From Amaranthus tricolor (taxonomy: Eukaryota > Streptophyta > Magnoliopsida > Caryophyllales > Amaranthaceae), in the NCBI RefSeq assembly GCF_026212465.1, contig NC_080049.1, positions 14,658,477-14,722,476 on the forward strand: 64,000 nt of DNA. The letters are read 5' to 3'. This document shows, one piece after another, positions 1 through 44,294 of the stretch (position 1 is the first letter of the stretch; the number at the start of each line of letters is the position of its first letter). A program made the position numbers and the translations under genes. A model generated the notes under the pieces. It was not told where the DNA came from. It worked only from the letters and a program-made list of their open reading frames with translations, and made no database searches.

Positions 1-2812
1 TTATCACAAAACAATTTACAAGCCTTCTCCTGTGGGAAGTGTAATTCACTTAGGAACTTCCGTATCCATATGATCTTAGTTATTCCTTTGGCAATACTAC
101 GAAACTTGGCCTCTGCACTTGATAAAGCAACACACCTATTGCTTTTTGCTTTTTAGGTAACCAGATTTCCCCCAAACAATGTAAAGTACCCCTCCAGAGG
201 TGGATTTCCTATGATTTGTGAATATTCAATTATTTCTTTGTTTCCTAGATTAGTGCTCTTAAAATTTTATAAATAGGAGCTACTATTTCTTTAATTAATC
301 AATACAAATCAGTATTCACTGACCAAACATCCAATTTTCGCATTATTTATTTCTTCATCTAACTTATATCTTCACATGTGTGGCTTTCTGAATAGGATAT
401 GTTGGCTAATCCCCAAGACATGATGCTTGATGACCAAGCTTCTATTAACATCTTAGACCTCTAATTAAATTTAAATTGTAATGTAGATAAATAAAGAGAC
501 ATTCTAACATTCCCCTCAAATAAGGAGGTATAAAAAAACTTTCAATTTGGACAACAAAAGTTTCATTTCTTTTTGAGGGAAAAACTTGTAGAGAATAGTG
601 GCGCTATAACACACACTTTCTTCCCTTGTGTTGTTAGATTAGAAAAATAAATCAGTCCAATAAAGCGATAAAAATAATCCTGCAATCACACAATAAAGTA
701 AAAAAAATGTAAAGTAAACTCGATATTTTTACGCGAAAATCCAATACGAAACCGTAGATGGTACCAAAACCTTTCACTAATCACTAATAAATTATTGGTC
801 AACCATAGTATTCTCTTAGATAAACATTAAAGGCATCACAAACCTTAAACTCCCCTAATTCATCACTCAAAATTAAAGTGGAAAAATATCATTTAGAGGA
901 AATTAGGGTTAAATATGAATAACGAACTTACAATGCACAAGACGACAATACAACCATTGAATATGCAAATTGGGTAGGCAGGAACATCGACTCAAAGTTT
1001 GACATAAATTGAACCACAAATGGCCTTCGATCAGGATGATTCAATGTGAACAAGCACCTTCGTTGAACTCCCCGGCCTACGCCCTTTGTAATCGATTCCC
1101 ATGATTGTAACTTTTTGACTCTTGATTTATGTAAACCAAACATCACAAACTGACCAGTATCCAAATAATAAAACTCAAAAATATCATATAACTCAATAAA
1201 TAGCACAAATCTCTAACAAATAGCTCCCGAAGTACGCTCCACTAACGATCACAGCAATAATAAATTTTCAATATACAATAACCATGAGCCTAAAAAAACA
1301 TCTTTCCAACACAACAATAGACTGGATAAAAATTTCTTATAGATAATGATAATAACTCGTCTTGGATATTATAACTCGTAAACACAAAATACTGACAAGA
1401 AACTAGGATATACGTTCAGCCTAAAATGATGGCAGATGTGACATTCCTCTGAAATTATGTGATTCTACTCAACTTGAAATAGAGTTTGTCCTCAAACTCA
1501 CTATAATTCGCAAATATAAACAATAATCTCTTAATAGACTACGAAGATGTTATAAAAATTAACCCAATGACTCAATCATGTGCTTTTCATCTCCAAATAA
1601 CTACACCTCATGGCATCATTTCTTTACAAATAGCCTACTTGACTACACGATTAAATAACCACTTTCATAAGTGTTACTACACCACAAAAATATTACCAAT
1701 ATTCTTATCCATAATTTGAATAAAGCTTCCTCATTAAAAGAGAAAGAAACATTGTAGCAAGCTTCTGTCTTATGGAACTTTAATTATCTAACAAACAAAT
1801 ATACCACACAACAAGAAATGCAAATTACAATCGTAATGGTACGCGTTCTAACTAATGCAGGCAAGTATCTCATAACATACAAATTTCAACATACTTAAGA
1901 CACGTCAACCTTCTTCCTTAATCGAAATAACAATTATACACACATCTCACTTAATGTCAATTGACCAATCTCAAAAATTTTCAACCATAATATTTACAAC
2001 CCTCATAGCGTTAAGAAGAAGAGCTAAATAGTCTAAAGTTAATTTGCTCTAACAACACAGATGATAGATTCTCATGCATCCTTAAGGTGACTGTGTGTAT
2101 CACCCAAACCACACACAATATACATATGTAGTCTATCAACAACTTAAAAGGTCTTATTTAGTTTTTGATCACAATCAAATAAATTACTCAAAGCTTAATA
2201 ATACTTCCCAAGGTCTTGGTTACTCACAATTAATATTTTTTACATCCTCAAGTTTATAGTTTAAGATACACTCATGACGTACGATCTACGTCGCACTAAC
2301 CCTCAAGCATTAAACACGTCAAAAAACTTGTCATTACCTGTGAATAACAAAAACACAAAACATGAGCACAACTCAGTGAAGAGTTACTCAAACGTGTCAA
2401 ACTATTTATATACTTGAAAACGTTTGACTTTAAAATAATATTTATTTATTTTATTTGAAATCCACAAAATCGTAAATTATTTATATATTTAATATAAACC
2501 AAAATGTACTCATATAGTATAAAACCCTTGAATTGTCACACACACTTTGTAATGTTTTTTCAAATATACATTTATACAATGTCACAAAAAAAACACATCC
2601 CCTTTCATGATCTTCTCCCAAAAGGTCGATGCACCAGACACATCAGAGAGGTAATTTGCCTTTGGCAATGTAAAAACATGTCACGTTTAGGTGCACCAAA
2701 GGTTGACCTATCCTACACAGTCCGGGGCAAAAATCATTTCACAAGTAATATAAATTGTTTAGCACAAAAATCACATCACACTATTTAAAATAAAATCTTT
2801 TTACAGAAGAAG
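1..2812. other. Intergenic, no recognised gene
   Basis: AT-rich sequence with only short scattered ORFs. The largest, a 92-codon minus-strand frame at 928-1206, has no motif I recognise. No RNA gene, LTR pair or terminal inverted repeat was seen. Confidence 0.6.
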
Positions 2813-3032
2813 CAAGTGTCACGGGCTCAGTTATTGACTTAGTAAAAATCGTGTGACACTAGTGTCAATGGCTAAAAATTGCACTAGCTCAGTTGTGCTT
2901 TAGTATGAAGAATTTAAAGGCTTTAACTTGAAGATACTAAAGAGAATACTTGAAGTAGAGTGTTTTTGTAAAAAGGCTTTGTATTGCTTGAATGTTTTGT
3001 ACATAACATGAGTGAGTTTCAAATGAGGAGGC

Positions 3033-3266
3033 TATAGAGTTTTGGAGAAGTGATAATGTCTCATTAAAGTGTTAAGCCTTTATATAGGCAAGTACAAGAA
3101 AGAATATACGGAAGAATGTTGAAATAAAATTCCTAAATTAATGCTATAACGTTAGAGTAATTCTAGGAAAGCTAATAAGGAAACTAAGTAGCTATACATA
3201 CATAATGACCACATTCATAATATACAATAGAATAAAATCCTTCAATTATGCATGGTTGACTTTGAT
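3033..3266 (-). repeat. 3' LTR of copia-1 (outer part only)
   Basis: Matches the right LTR from tatagag to about 3266 with about five substitutions. The last ~20 bp present in the right LTR (its transcriptional start side) are absent here, and the RNase H reading frame runs straight into LTR sequence. This suggests that a small deletion removed the polypurine tract and the LTR edge. Confidence 0.8.
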
Positions 3267-4744
3267 GGACGGTCTTTGAACAGGTCCAATCTTGGTAGAT
3301 AAGTCATGAAGTCTAGACCTTGCTAGAGGCTTTGTGAGACCATCAGGTAATTGATCACGTCCTGAGATATGTTGTACACGGAGTGTACCTCTTTGAACTT
3401 GCTCTCTTACAAAGTGGAAGGCCAATGCTAGATGTTTCATTCGTGAGTGAAAGATCAGATTAGCCGCATAGTGAGTTGCTCCAATATTGTCACAGTAAAT
3501 GCTAGGAGGATTATTAACATGAACATCTAGCTCTTGGAGAAGAGACCGGAGCCACATGACTTTAGCACTAGTTGTTGCCACAGCTCGAAATTCAGCTTCT
3601 GTCAAAGACCGTGCTAGACTCTTTTGCTTCTTTGAGCTCCGAGAGATAGGATTTCTTCCCAAATAAACATGTAGCCAGTTGTAGAGACATAATTATCACG
3701 ATCACCCGCCCAATCCGCATCACAAAACGCATGAAGTTGAGTTGGAGAGATACGATGAATAATGACACCATGATTAGAAGTACCATTAAGATAACGAAGT
3801 ACCCTTTTTAATGCAGCATAATGAAGATCAGTAGGCTTGTGCATGTATTGAGATAACTTGTTGACCGCAAAGGTAACATCCGGCCTTGTTAATGATAAAT
3901 ATTGAAGGCTGCCGATTAGTGCACGATAATCAGTAGGATTAGATAGGGGTGACCCATCAGTAAGATTAAGAGGAGGATATGTAGCCATAGCTGTTGGAAC
4001 TAGTTTAGAATTTGACATCTTGGCACGGTCTAATAAATCTTGGATATATTTCTTTTGACTTAAAAACAACCCATGTTCATGAGGTAGTGCCTCAACACCA
4101 AGAAAGTATGATAGTGACCCCAAGTCTTTGAGAGAGAAGCGAGAGGCCAAACTAGTGACAAAAACTTGTAGAGCAGAAGATGAAGGACCCATAATAATAA
4201 TATCGTCAACGTATACCAAAAGATAAAATGTGACATTATTATTCTTATAAATAAACAATGACGAATCAGCAATAGAATTGCTGAAACCATAAGAGAGAAG
4301 ATAAGTACGAAGTTCTTGATACCAAGTTCTTAGAGCTTGTTTGAGACCATATATAGCTTTATGAAGTTTACATACATGAGTTGGATTATCTTTATCCAAA
4401 AATCCCGGAGGTTGTGCCATAAAAACATCCTCATTAAGATGACCTTGAAGAAATGCATTGTTAATATCAAGTTGTCTAATGTTCCACCCATTTGTGACCG
4501 CAAGAGAGAGCATAAGACGTACCGTTGTAGGCTTAATAACCAGACTAAAAGTCTCTGAATAATCAATCCCGGGTCGTTGATGAAACCCCTTAGCAACAAG
4601 GCGAGCCTTGTAACGCTCAATTTCACCTGTAGGCTTGTATTTAATTCTGTATACCCATTTGTTACCAACAACATTTTGAGATGGGTGAGAGGGAACAAGT
4701 TCCCAAGTAACATTATGTACCAAAGCATCATATTCCTCTGTCAT
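3246..4744 (-). pseudogene. copia-1 reverse transcriptase and RNase H
   Basis: The 376-codon frame 3614-4744 contains the copia RT core: W-x-L-V-P near the start, NKWVYRIKYK, the LDINNAFLQG aspartate and the catalytic YVDDIIIMG. RNase H begins with HAFCDADWAGD in this frame. A frameshift near 3650 moves the rest into 3246-3662 (SLTEAEFRAVA, CDNIGATHYA, DGLTKPL). The C-terminus reads into LTR sequence. Confidence 0.88.
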
Positions 4745-5197
4745 TGCACGACGCCATTGAGGAACTTTTAAGGCTTGGGTGATGTTTCGGGGCTCAAGTG
4801 ATTGAACTCGAGTGGCGATAAGATTAGCAAATTTTAGGTTTGGTTTGACAATATTATTTTGTAGTCAAGTGAAAATGGTTCTCACTAGAGGGGGTGGTGG
4901 TGGCAGTGGAGTAGGAGATGAAGTCATAGAGGTTGTTGGTGTAGTTGGAGATGATTGTAGAGAGTTTGAAGGCAAGATAGGAGAGGATAAAATTGGTGAT
5001 TGAGGTTCAACATTGGGTTGTACAATTGGTGGTTCCACAATGGGAAGAACCACTGTACACCATTCATCAACATTAAAAAGAGATGCAGGACTAGATGTTG
5101 GACTAAAAGCAAGAAATGGAAAGACATCATCTACAAATTTTACATGCCTAGAAACATACACTTTGTTAGTGGGAAGATGTAGACAATAATATGCACT

Positions 5198-6587
5198 TTA
5201 TGATGGAGAATAACCAACAAAGATGCATGGAAGAGATCGATTGTCAAGCTTATGACTAGCATATGGCCGAAGCCAAGGATAACATAGACTTCCAAAATTT
5301 TTTAGTTTTGAGTAGTTGGGTACAACTCCAAGAAGACAAAGATAAGGAGAATCATTGTGAAGAGATTGGGTTGGGAGACGATTAATTAAATAAGTGGCTG
5401 TAGAAAAGGCATATGGCCAATATGTTGAAGGCATTTTTGCATGAGTAAGTAGAGCTAGCCCTGTTTCAACAATATGTTTATGTCGACGCTCTGCAAACCC
5501 ATTATGTTCCGGAGTATGAGGAGGAGTAGTAAGATAGGAAATGCCATGAGTAGCAAAATAAGGTCTAAGTTTTTCATATTCTCCTCCATTATCACTGAAC
5601 ACTTGAATTATGGGCTTGTTAAAATATTTTTCAAGCAGGGCCCGAAAATGATAAAAGGTATTTTCAGTGTCTGACTTTTGTTTGAGAGGATATAACCAAG
5701 TGTATTTTGTAAAGTGATCAACAAAAATTACATAATGTTTGTAATTATCATTAGATAACACTGGACTAGACCAAACATCAGTAAAAATTAAATCAAGAGG
5801 GGCATTTGAAGTGAAAGTAGAATCGGAAAAAGGCAATTTTTGGCTTTTATTAATGTTGCATGAATTACAATATGACATAGAGAAATCAGGAATAGCTAAA
5901 GAAAACTTAGAATTTAAAATCCTAAGGATAGTACTAGATGGATGCCCAAGCCGATGGTGCCAATCATGAATGGGTGTTTTGAAACTTGTGAAAACTCGAG
6001 GAGGTGACGGGTGCCATTCATAAACTCCAGCTTTAGAAGGCCCCTGTAGAAGAGTTGTACGCTTCAACTGCTCCTTGACACGAAAAAAAGAAGGTAAGAA
6101 TTCAATAGAAGTATTATTTTCTTTACAAAACTTGGAAATAGACAAGATATTTCGTGATATAGATGGGACATGTAAGACATTAGAAAATGTAAAAAATTTA
6201 GAAGGAGTGGTGAGAGAGAAAGAACCAGTATTTGCTATAGGGAGAGACGAGCCATCACCAATCACAATTTCATCCGAGCCATCGTAGAGAGAGATTATTG
6301 AGATCATTTGTGACATGATGCGATGCTCCACTATCCAAAATCCATCCATTAGAAGAGGTGTTGGAGTTAACTGCTTGCATCATATGAGCCTGAGGTAAGG
6401 ATGAAGATTGCTGACGCATCTGACCCGCTTTAGCATAGACGGGACCGGGTACCTCAATGTTAGGAAAGAGAGACTTAAATATAGTGCATTTGTCGAGAGC
6501 ATGACCAGTTACCCGGCACCATTGACACTTACCCAAAAAAGTGCGTTGTGGCTTTGGCAAATAAGAGGGGCGAGGGGTAGGAAGCAA
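5198..6587 (-). pseudogene. copia-1 zinc knuckle, protease and integrase
   Basis: The 6270-6587 frame carries a CX2CX4HX4C zinc knuckle (CQWCRVTGHALDKC) and the aspartic protease motif WILDSGASHHVT. A frame change near 6330 leads to the 383-codon frame 5198-6349. This holds the GAG-pre-integrase H...LGHPS motif and an integrase core with both aspartates (FTDVWSS, FSDNGGEY) and the glutamate (HNGFAERRH). A stop ends the frame in GYSPS at 5198; the linker to the reverse transcriptase continues in the same frame. The catalytic residues are kept although the frame is broken. Confidence 0.85.
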
Positions 6588-6633
6588 GCCTGATGAAGAA
6601 GGGCTTGTCTGCTGACCCTTGGAATAATATTTC

Positions 6634-7325
6634 TTATATTACATGCACAGTGGCTGGGAATTGAGCAGGGGAAGATGTATTAGCAACAACAACTTCCTTA
6701 GTGATCAATTTTTCATGGAGCTCTGTGAAAGAGATAGGAGTGTCTCGCGCATTGACAGCACCAATGACTGACTTGTACACCTCATAATCAAGACCTTGGA
6801 GCACCTTATCAATAATGTCCTCATGGTCCATAGGCTTTCCCATAGAAGCGAGACGATCAATGCAATTCATAATAGCCTGCATATACTCATGAATTGATTG
6901 ATTAGTATGAGTAATTTTGGAAAGTTGAGTCTTGATTTGTTGAAGTGACCACGAGATGGATTGGCATAAGTGGAGGAAAGGATTTCCCATGCCTCCTGGG
7001 CAGTGCCAGTTTGAGAGACAAGGGGGACTAGGTCTTGTGTAAGGGTCCCAACTAGTGCACCAAAAACAAGTCGATCTTGGCGGAACCATGTTAAGGCTGC
7101 CAGATTGGAAACAGAAACACCGTCAGTAGTGATGGAGGTGGGTGGAGAGGGAAAAGAGCCATCAATATATTTCCACAGATCATAGCCAAGAAGTGTTGCT
7201 TGCAATTGAGTTTTCCAGGCTATGTATTTGGTGGGTGTTAATTTGATGGTGTTTTGTAGTTGTAAAATGGTAAATAGTCTAGTGGGCTCAAGAGAATTAG
7301 GAATAAGGGGCTGTTCGTTAGCCAT
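6634..7325 (-). pseudogene. copia-1 gag (frameshifted)
   Basis: The minus-strand frame opens with ATG at 7325 (MANEQPLIPN...) and has the copia gag N-terminal pattern, including the W-K-x-Q-L-x-A-T-L motif. It shifts frame near 6955 and continues as a helical capsid-like stretch (IHEYMQAIMNCIDRLA) ending with a stop near 6634. The product would be the capsid/nucleocapsid precursor. Two overlapping frames are needed to cover the domain, so no intact gag can be made. Confidence 0.8.
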
Positions 7326-7402
7326 TGGAAGAGAAGAGAAGGAAAAAAAAGAGGGGAAAAATTAATCACAGAGCAATTGAGATCTTTTAGGCTCTGATAC
7401 CA

Positions 7403-7654
7403 TATAGAGTTTTGGAGAAGTGATAATATCTCATTAAAGTGTTAAGCCTTTATATAGGCAAGTACAAGAAAGAATATACGGAAGAATGTTGAAATAAAAT
7501 CCCTAAATTAATGCTATAACGTTAGAGTAATTCTAGGAAAGCTAATAAGGAAACTAAGTAGCTATACATACATAAAGACCACATTTATAATATACAATAG
7601 AATAAAATCCTTCAATTAGGCATGGTTGACTTTGATTGATTTATATCTTCTACA
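7403..7654 (-). repeat. 5' LTR of copia-1
   Basis: 252 bp, directly adjacent to the primer-binding site on one side and to the gaggc target duplication on the other. On the minus strand it begins tgtagaag and ends ctctata, so its terminal dinucleotides are TG...TA and not TG...CA. The copia element at 44014 has the same ending. Confidence 0.85.
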
Positions 7655-7911
7655 GAGGCTTGGGGTATTTATAGTGATAGCCAAGCCCCTAAAGAATACT
7701 AGTGATTTTCATAAGTTACCCTACATAATGTCTCTAGAGAATTCTAGGACATCTTCTATCGTAGGTCTTTCTACTAGTTTTTGGATAATTCTACATGTAC
7801 AATAGACATTATTCTAGTGTATACAAGAGATTCTAGAAGCTTCTTGAGAATTCCAGAAAGCTCGTGACGACGCGGGCTGATTCGAAAAACGAGTTGGCCC
7901 GTGTCACAAGT

Positions 7912-9540
7912 ATGTTTTAATTATTTAAATCATTAAATAATAATAATGTAAATCCGTAATAGTTTGGAATTGCAAATTATGTTTATATGATGAATCTACT
8001 ACATGTTGTAAAGTGTATTAACGTTAGATCATGCTTCTTCAAATACTAGTAAAATTAAAATACCTCTTTTAAAGAAATACTCTAAGAAAACGAAAAACCT
8101 ATATATAAGACAAGAAACACCGTAGTGGATTGCTTCAAATAACTCAGTAATGCAGTTTATAATAGAGTAAGGTTAGACATAACAACTTACCTCGTGATAG
8201 AGACTATAAATGTAAGGAAAAGAGATTAAATGAACCACCCAAACGAGCACTTACTCTTACTCTCACAAGTCGTCGATCTGACGTCATGTTTACTAATACC
8301 CTAAATATTAAAATAAAAAACTCTATTATTACTATAATGAAAAAGAAGAATGTGGAAGAGTTCATAGCTTCTCACCATAACTAGAGTATTTATAGAGGAA
8401 GATAGGGAGGATGAAAGGTTAAGACATTGATAAAGGAACCAAAACAGACGGCCGGTAAGCATGAAATTATACTCACTCGTCATTATTTCCCCCCTTTTTT
8501 TTACTTAAATTAAAGTGTTTATTAATATACTAATTAAATTTTTAATTTTAGCCTAATAAAAATAAATTATGGTGGACAATTACCAAAGATATAAGTTAAT
8601 ATGACCCTATATGATATCACTTGTTATATATTAATAACTATATTTGATATGTAATTTGGTCTACGATTATTAAATATCAATTGGTCATAAGACACAAAGT
8701 ATTATCATATGACATACTCATGTAATCGTAAAGAAATTTAAACGTAAAATTATGGGTATTACAGCACACCATTAACTTCATATTATTTATGATTAATCAA
8801 AAATTGAGATTATTGTAGAGAAATTAAAAAATATTAGATTATTCTAAGTAAATTTCCTAAGAAATATTCATGTAAATAAAGAAAAATTTAATCTTTTAGA
8901 TGGTGAATATATTATTTTATTGAGTAATAAAATTAATGAAGTAAAAGTGAGAACCATAATCATTAAAAAGTATATAAAATAAAGTTAGTAGAAAAAATAT
9001 AAGGACCATAAACATTAAAAAATATTAAAATGAAGCCAGTGAGAAACGTATGGAAACCATAAACAATATAAAATATTAATGAAAAGTTAGTGGAAAATAT
9101 GCGGAAACCATAAACATTAAAAAATATTAAAATTAAAATGACTAATGTTAATTATGTCAAAAAATGAGATATAAATAGAAAAATTTATTAGGAAAATAAC
9201 AAATGAAACTAACTAATTAAATAAGAAAATTAAATAAGAACATAGAAAAAATTGAATATAATGTTGCCATGCATAACATTTAATGTTGACTTGCTATGTG
9301 TAATAAATGCAATTTATAACTTTTTCTTGGTATGAAAACTTATGTAGAAGGAAGTTCTTTGAATGGACATTTACAAAAACTCAATTCAAAACTTTTATAG
9401 TAAGAGAATAAATAGGGGCAATTTGAATGGATAACAAGGGTATTAGAAATTAATAACAAATTAATAAGTTTGCATATGCTATTTATATAGCTATAATGTG
9501 AAACTCAACTGAATAAAACATGCCTTCAATTATAAAACAT
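7912..9540. other. Non-coding AT-rich stretch
   Basis: No supported gene. A 60-codon minus frame at 8301-8483 has no family features. The only structure noted is the short tandem repeat near 8951-9135. Confidence 0.5.
8951..9135. repeat. ~50-bp imperfect tandem repeat, about 3 copies
   Basis: The motif accataaacattaaaaaata followed by a gccagtgag- or gttagtgga-like segment recurs about three times with substitutions and small indels. No coding content. Confidence 0.6.
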
Positions 9541-9543
9541 TAC

Positions 9544-10097
9544 CGGCTCGTTTGATTGATGGTAATGAAGTAATGGGAATGAAATGTTGTAATGGCAATA
9601 GTAATGAAGGAATGGATATGAGAATTGGTAATGAAAATTCTTTTGTTTGGTGTGCATGACTAAAGAATGGTAATGGAAGATAATATTCCATTGATTGCAT
9701 TTGGTTGTTAGTAATAAAAAATGGTAATGACTCTTAGTTTCATTATTGTATATTTGTATCTAAAAGCATTATTGTATCTAAATTATTCTATCTAATGATT
9801 CTTTTTTTAATAATAATATTTTTTTGGATAATTACATAAATTACCTTTTTTTTTCTTCATTATTTTTTTCTTCAGTTCAAAACAACATTACCTTATTTTA
9901 TTACCACAGTTTTACTTCATTACCATTACCGCCTAATACTATGTTGTTTGATGGTAATGAAAATGGCCCTTTTTGGTAATTTCATTACCTTATTTTATTA
10001 CCATCCATTACCATTAGAGGCATCCAAACAACCAAAATTTTCATTACTTAATTTTATTACCATTACCGCCCTCTAATACCATGTACCAAACGTGCCG
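9544..10097. mobile_element. PIF/Harbinger-like MITE
   Basis: A 554-bp element with inverted ends: cggctcgtttg at the left and the complement of caaacgtgccg at the right. The trinucleotide tac directly flanks both ends (9541-9543, 10098-10100). The interior is rich in ggtaatg/cattacc motifs and can fold back on itself. A 3-bp duplication with a cgtttgg-like terminus suits PIF/Harbinger Tourist-type MITEs, although their usual duplication is TAA/TTA. There is no transposase, so it is non-autonomous. Confidence 0.65.
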
Positions 10098-10287
10098 TAC
10101 ATTCCAATAACATTCGGTTTTGTGCAATATTCGACCAAAATGACCAGCTTCATAAAGTAGTTAAAATAAATAATTTATTTCTTACCTTAATTAGGTACAT
10201 ATTTTATATTTAAACCCAATAAACCTAAACTGAATAAAAATAGCAACTTGCTGGAGGAACTAAGATAAATAAATTTATTTCTTACCA

Positions 10288-10402
<115 letters not shown>

Positions 10403-11130
10403 CCAAATAGAATAATATGGGACTTTGAAAAATTTTAATGAATTAAACTTTTTTAATGTATTTTATATTGTCTTGTATTAATTGATATGACATGTTCACA
10501 ATATTCAACCAATAAAATTAAGTCGTGTTGAAGAGTGCCAAAGAACATCACATTAGTTATTTTCCAACACTTTTATTAAGTTGTATGATACGATACTTGT
10601 ATGATATGGCCTTGTTCAAGCATTTTAGTTCAAAAAATGATATTATTTCAAAAGAACAGAGGGTTAATACAATTTACAAGATTCTAACTCATAAAATCCA
10701 ATTTACAAGTTTAAGTCACCCAACTTGTAATTAGGTGTTTCTAGGTAGAATGTGCAAACTGAACACTTTCAATAATCCAAAAACAAATAATTATGTATCT
10801 TTAGCTCTAACGACAATTCAAATTGACATATATAATAGTAGCATTTAATTTATAGCTCGCTATAAGAATATAGACTTCATTATTCGAATATCACTTAATA
10901 TTTAATATAATACATACAATCGCACCACACACAACATACAATGGACTAAATAAATAGGAGTACATAATACTTAAGTTCATTGGACAAATGTATTCATAAT
11001 ATTCAAATACGAATGGTTTAAATAAATATTGTATAATATAACATAGAGGTATAATATATTATTCTTAGAAGTGTAGTATTACATCGTCCACACTTTTTGG
11101 AAAATCTAAGCTTGTTTGTTGGTTCTCTTT

Positions 11131-42658
<31,528 letters not shown>

Positions 42659-42750
42659 TTTGATGGGATATATTAATGTGTATAGGAAGAAAGTGATTAT
42701 AAGAGATGTATCAAAATTATTTTTAAGTATACAAATATATGTTATAATGA

Positions 42751-42758
42751 TATTTATA
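42751..42758 (-). promoter_or_regulatory. Putative TATA box of the patatin-like gene
   Basis: The minus strand reads ctataaatatc here, about 93 nt upstream of the ATG at 42658. The spacing fits a short 5' UTR. AT-rich surroundings make chance matches likely. Confidence 0.4.
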
Positions 42759-42759
42759 G

Positions 42760-43209
42760 ATGTTGTAACTTACATATGCATATAACATTAATTAAGTTAA
42801 AAAAAAAAAAAAAATTGCAAAGTATCTATAAATAATTTGCTTGCTTGCTTGTACAAGCTTTGTATTGGTAATGATAATGGTAGGAATGTAATGTATATTC
42901 TTATCTTCTTCCATTTTTCTACGTTGTTAATTTATAGTGTATAATTTTTTTATTTGATTATTCTCAGAAGAATAAAAATAAGTAAATGATAACAATGCGA
43001 GAGTGAGATAAGGAGAGCGTATTTTATTTATAAATGCTGATCAATAACTAAAAAGACAAATGGAGCATAATGAATACAACAAAAACAAATAGAAAATTTA
43101 ATAGATGATGAGAAATTGAGTAAAATTTAAATTTTGTGACTATTATTTGTTTAAAAAAATTTCGGACTACTTAATGTTAGTTAATTTATTGTTTTCAAAT
43201 GATAATAAT
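42760..43209. other. Upstream region of the patatin-like gene, no other gene
   Basis: AT-rich. Promoter elements other than the TATA candidate could not be assigned. Confidence 0.4.
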
Positions 43210-43425
43210 AGAAAAATTGATTTTAAAAAATCCAACCTTTCACTCATTTGTTGTGAATAATTTCTCCTTTTGATTATTTTTTAATAATCTAATCTTTGTC
43301 ATACATTTGCCCACAACATATCATATAATTAATACTCCTATTAGGTAATATTAGAAAATAATCTAAAAGTAGAATTATTCAAAAAAAAACAAGCAAAATA
43401 TTGAATTATTAATGTCAATTTTTCC
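43210..43425. mobile_element. MITE copy, same family as 50349-50624
   Basis: Starts gaaaaattgattttaaaaaa-tccaaccttt and ends gaattattaatgtcaattttt plus cc, which are inverted copies of each other. The same ends, better preserved, bound the repeat at 50349-50624. Confidence 0.6.
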
Positions 43426-44008
43426 GAATAATATTTAGACATTTTTCTACTTAATGTAATAATCTATTTTTATTTCCTTTGACACTGAAAAAAAAAAAAC
43501 GGTTCCTTTACTTTCAAGAAATTGAATTGACTTCTTGGTTAATCCAACATGTATTACATGATAAAATTAGACTTCTTCTGAGTGCTTACTTTGATTTAAA
43601 ACACGTTCAACCACGTCTTTAACAAATTTAATGTATAATATAATCACTTTAACAACATACTAAGAATGTTTCGTAATCAACTAAGCAAAAAGAAAACTTA
43701 ATGGATGTCTCCAATCAACAAGGAATCATGGAATTGTGTTGAGAAAAACTAACTAGGATCAAATCAATAGGTATAAATTAATACTAATGTACCCTTCATT
43801 ATTCTTATAAAGTCATAATTAACATAGCTTAACATTTGGGATTTTTAAAAGATTATTTTTGAATTAGTCAAGAATTAATATTATTAAGATCAATTTATCT
43901 ATGATTTATGTTGGAGTAGAATGCATATTATTCTCCTAACCTAAAATATACTCACCGTGTCTCATATACGGCCGTCTTAATATTAGGACGTTGCATATGA
44001 GACAACCC
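43426..44008. other. Non-coding spacer
   Basis: No ORF or repeat family recognised, apart from a cgtgtctcatatacggccgtc motif near 43955. Confidence 0.45.
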
Positions 44009-44013
44009 ACTAT

Positions 44014-44280
44014 TGTTAAGTAAATAATCAGTTTTATTCTTTTGTATATTGTATCTTTTATTTCCTTAATTAGTTTAGATATTATTCCTTACAGGATTCC
44101 ATTGTATCCCTTGATTCAAGGTGTTAGCATAGCTAAAAATTAGTCTAGCTTTCAATCACGTCATTCTCCTATTATAGATTGATTTCATTCCTTAGTTAGA
44201 ATATATTATTGTAATGCTCCTTGTATACATATCCTGTAGCTTTGATTAATAATACATCTCATTCTTCTATAATCTTTATA
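44014..44280 (+). repeat. 5' LTR of copia-5
   Basis: 267 bp from tgttaagtaa to ctttata, directly abutting the primer site. Confidence 0.92.
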
Positions 44281-44294
44281 TGGTATCAGAGCCA

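Larger units (their letters stand above)
3033..7654 (-). mobile_element. Ty1/copia retrotransposon (copia-1), degenerate
   Basis: A 4.6-kb element read on the minus strand. The 5-bp duplication gaggc flanks it at 3028-3032 and 7655-7659. An initiator-Met-type primer site (tggtatcagagcc on the minus strand) abuts the right LTR at 7390-7402. Domain order is gag, zinc knuckle, protease, integrase, reverse transcriptase, RNase H, the copia order. The frame is broken by shifts near 6955, 6620, 6330 and 3650 and by in-frame stops near 5198 and 4865. The LTRs differ at only about five sites over about 230 bp, so the insertion is relatively recent although no longer coding. Confidence 0.9.
2818..7906 (-). 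repeat. Solo-LTR-like repeat, split by a copia insertion
   Basis: The left end reads tgtcacgggc and the right end gcccgtgtca, so the ends are inverted copies of each other. The same five bases, caagt, lie at 2813-2817 and 7907-7911 and look like a target-site duplication. Without the copia element (3028-7654) about 460 bp remain. The minus strand carries a TATA-like ctataaatacc around 7664-7676, as expected for an LTR promoter. No internal region or second copy was found, so a solo LTR is the simplest reading. The family is not identified. Confidence 0.5.

Noticed and set aside
928..1206. 92-codon minus-strand ORF
   Set aside because: No recognised motif, no neighbouring exon, and length expected by chance.
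2504..2788. 94-codon plus-strand ORF
   Set aside because: Low-complexity composition and no family features or splice context.
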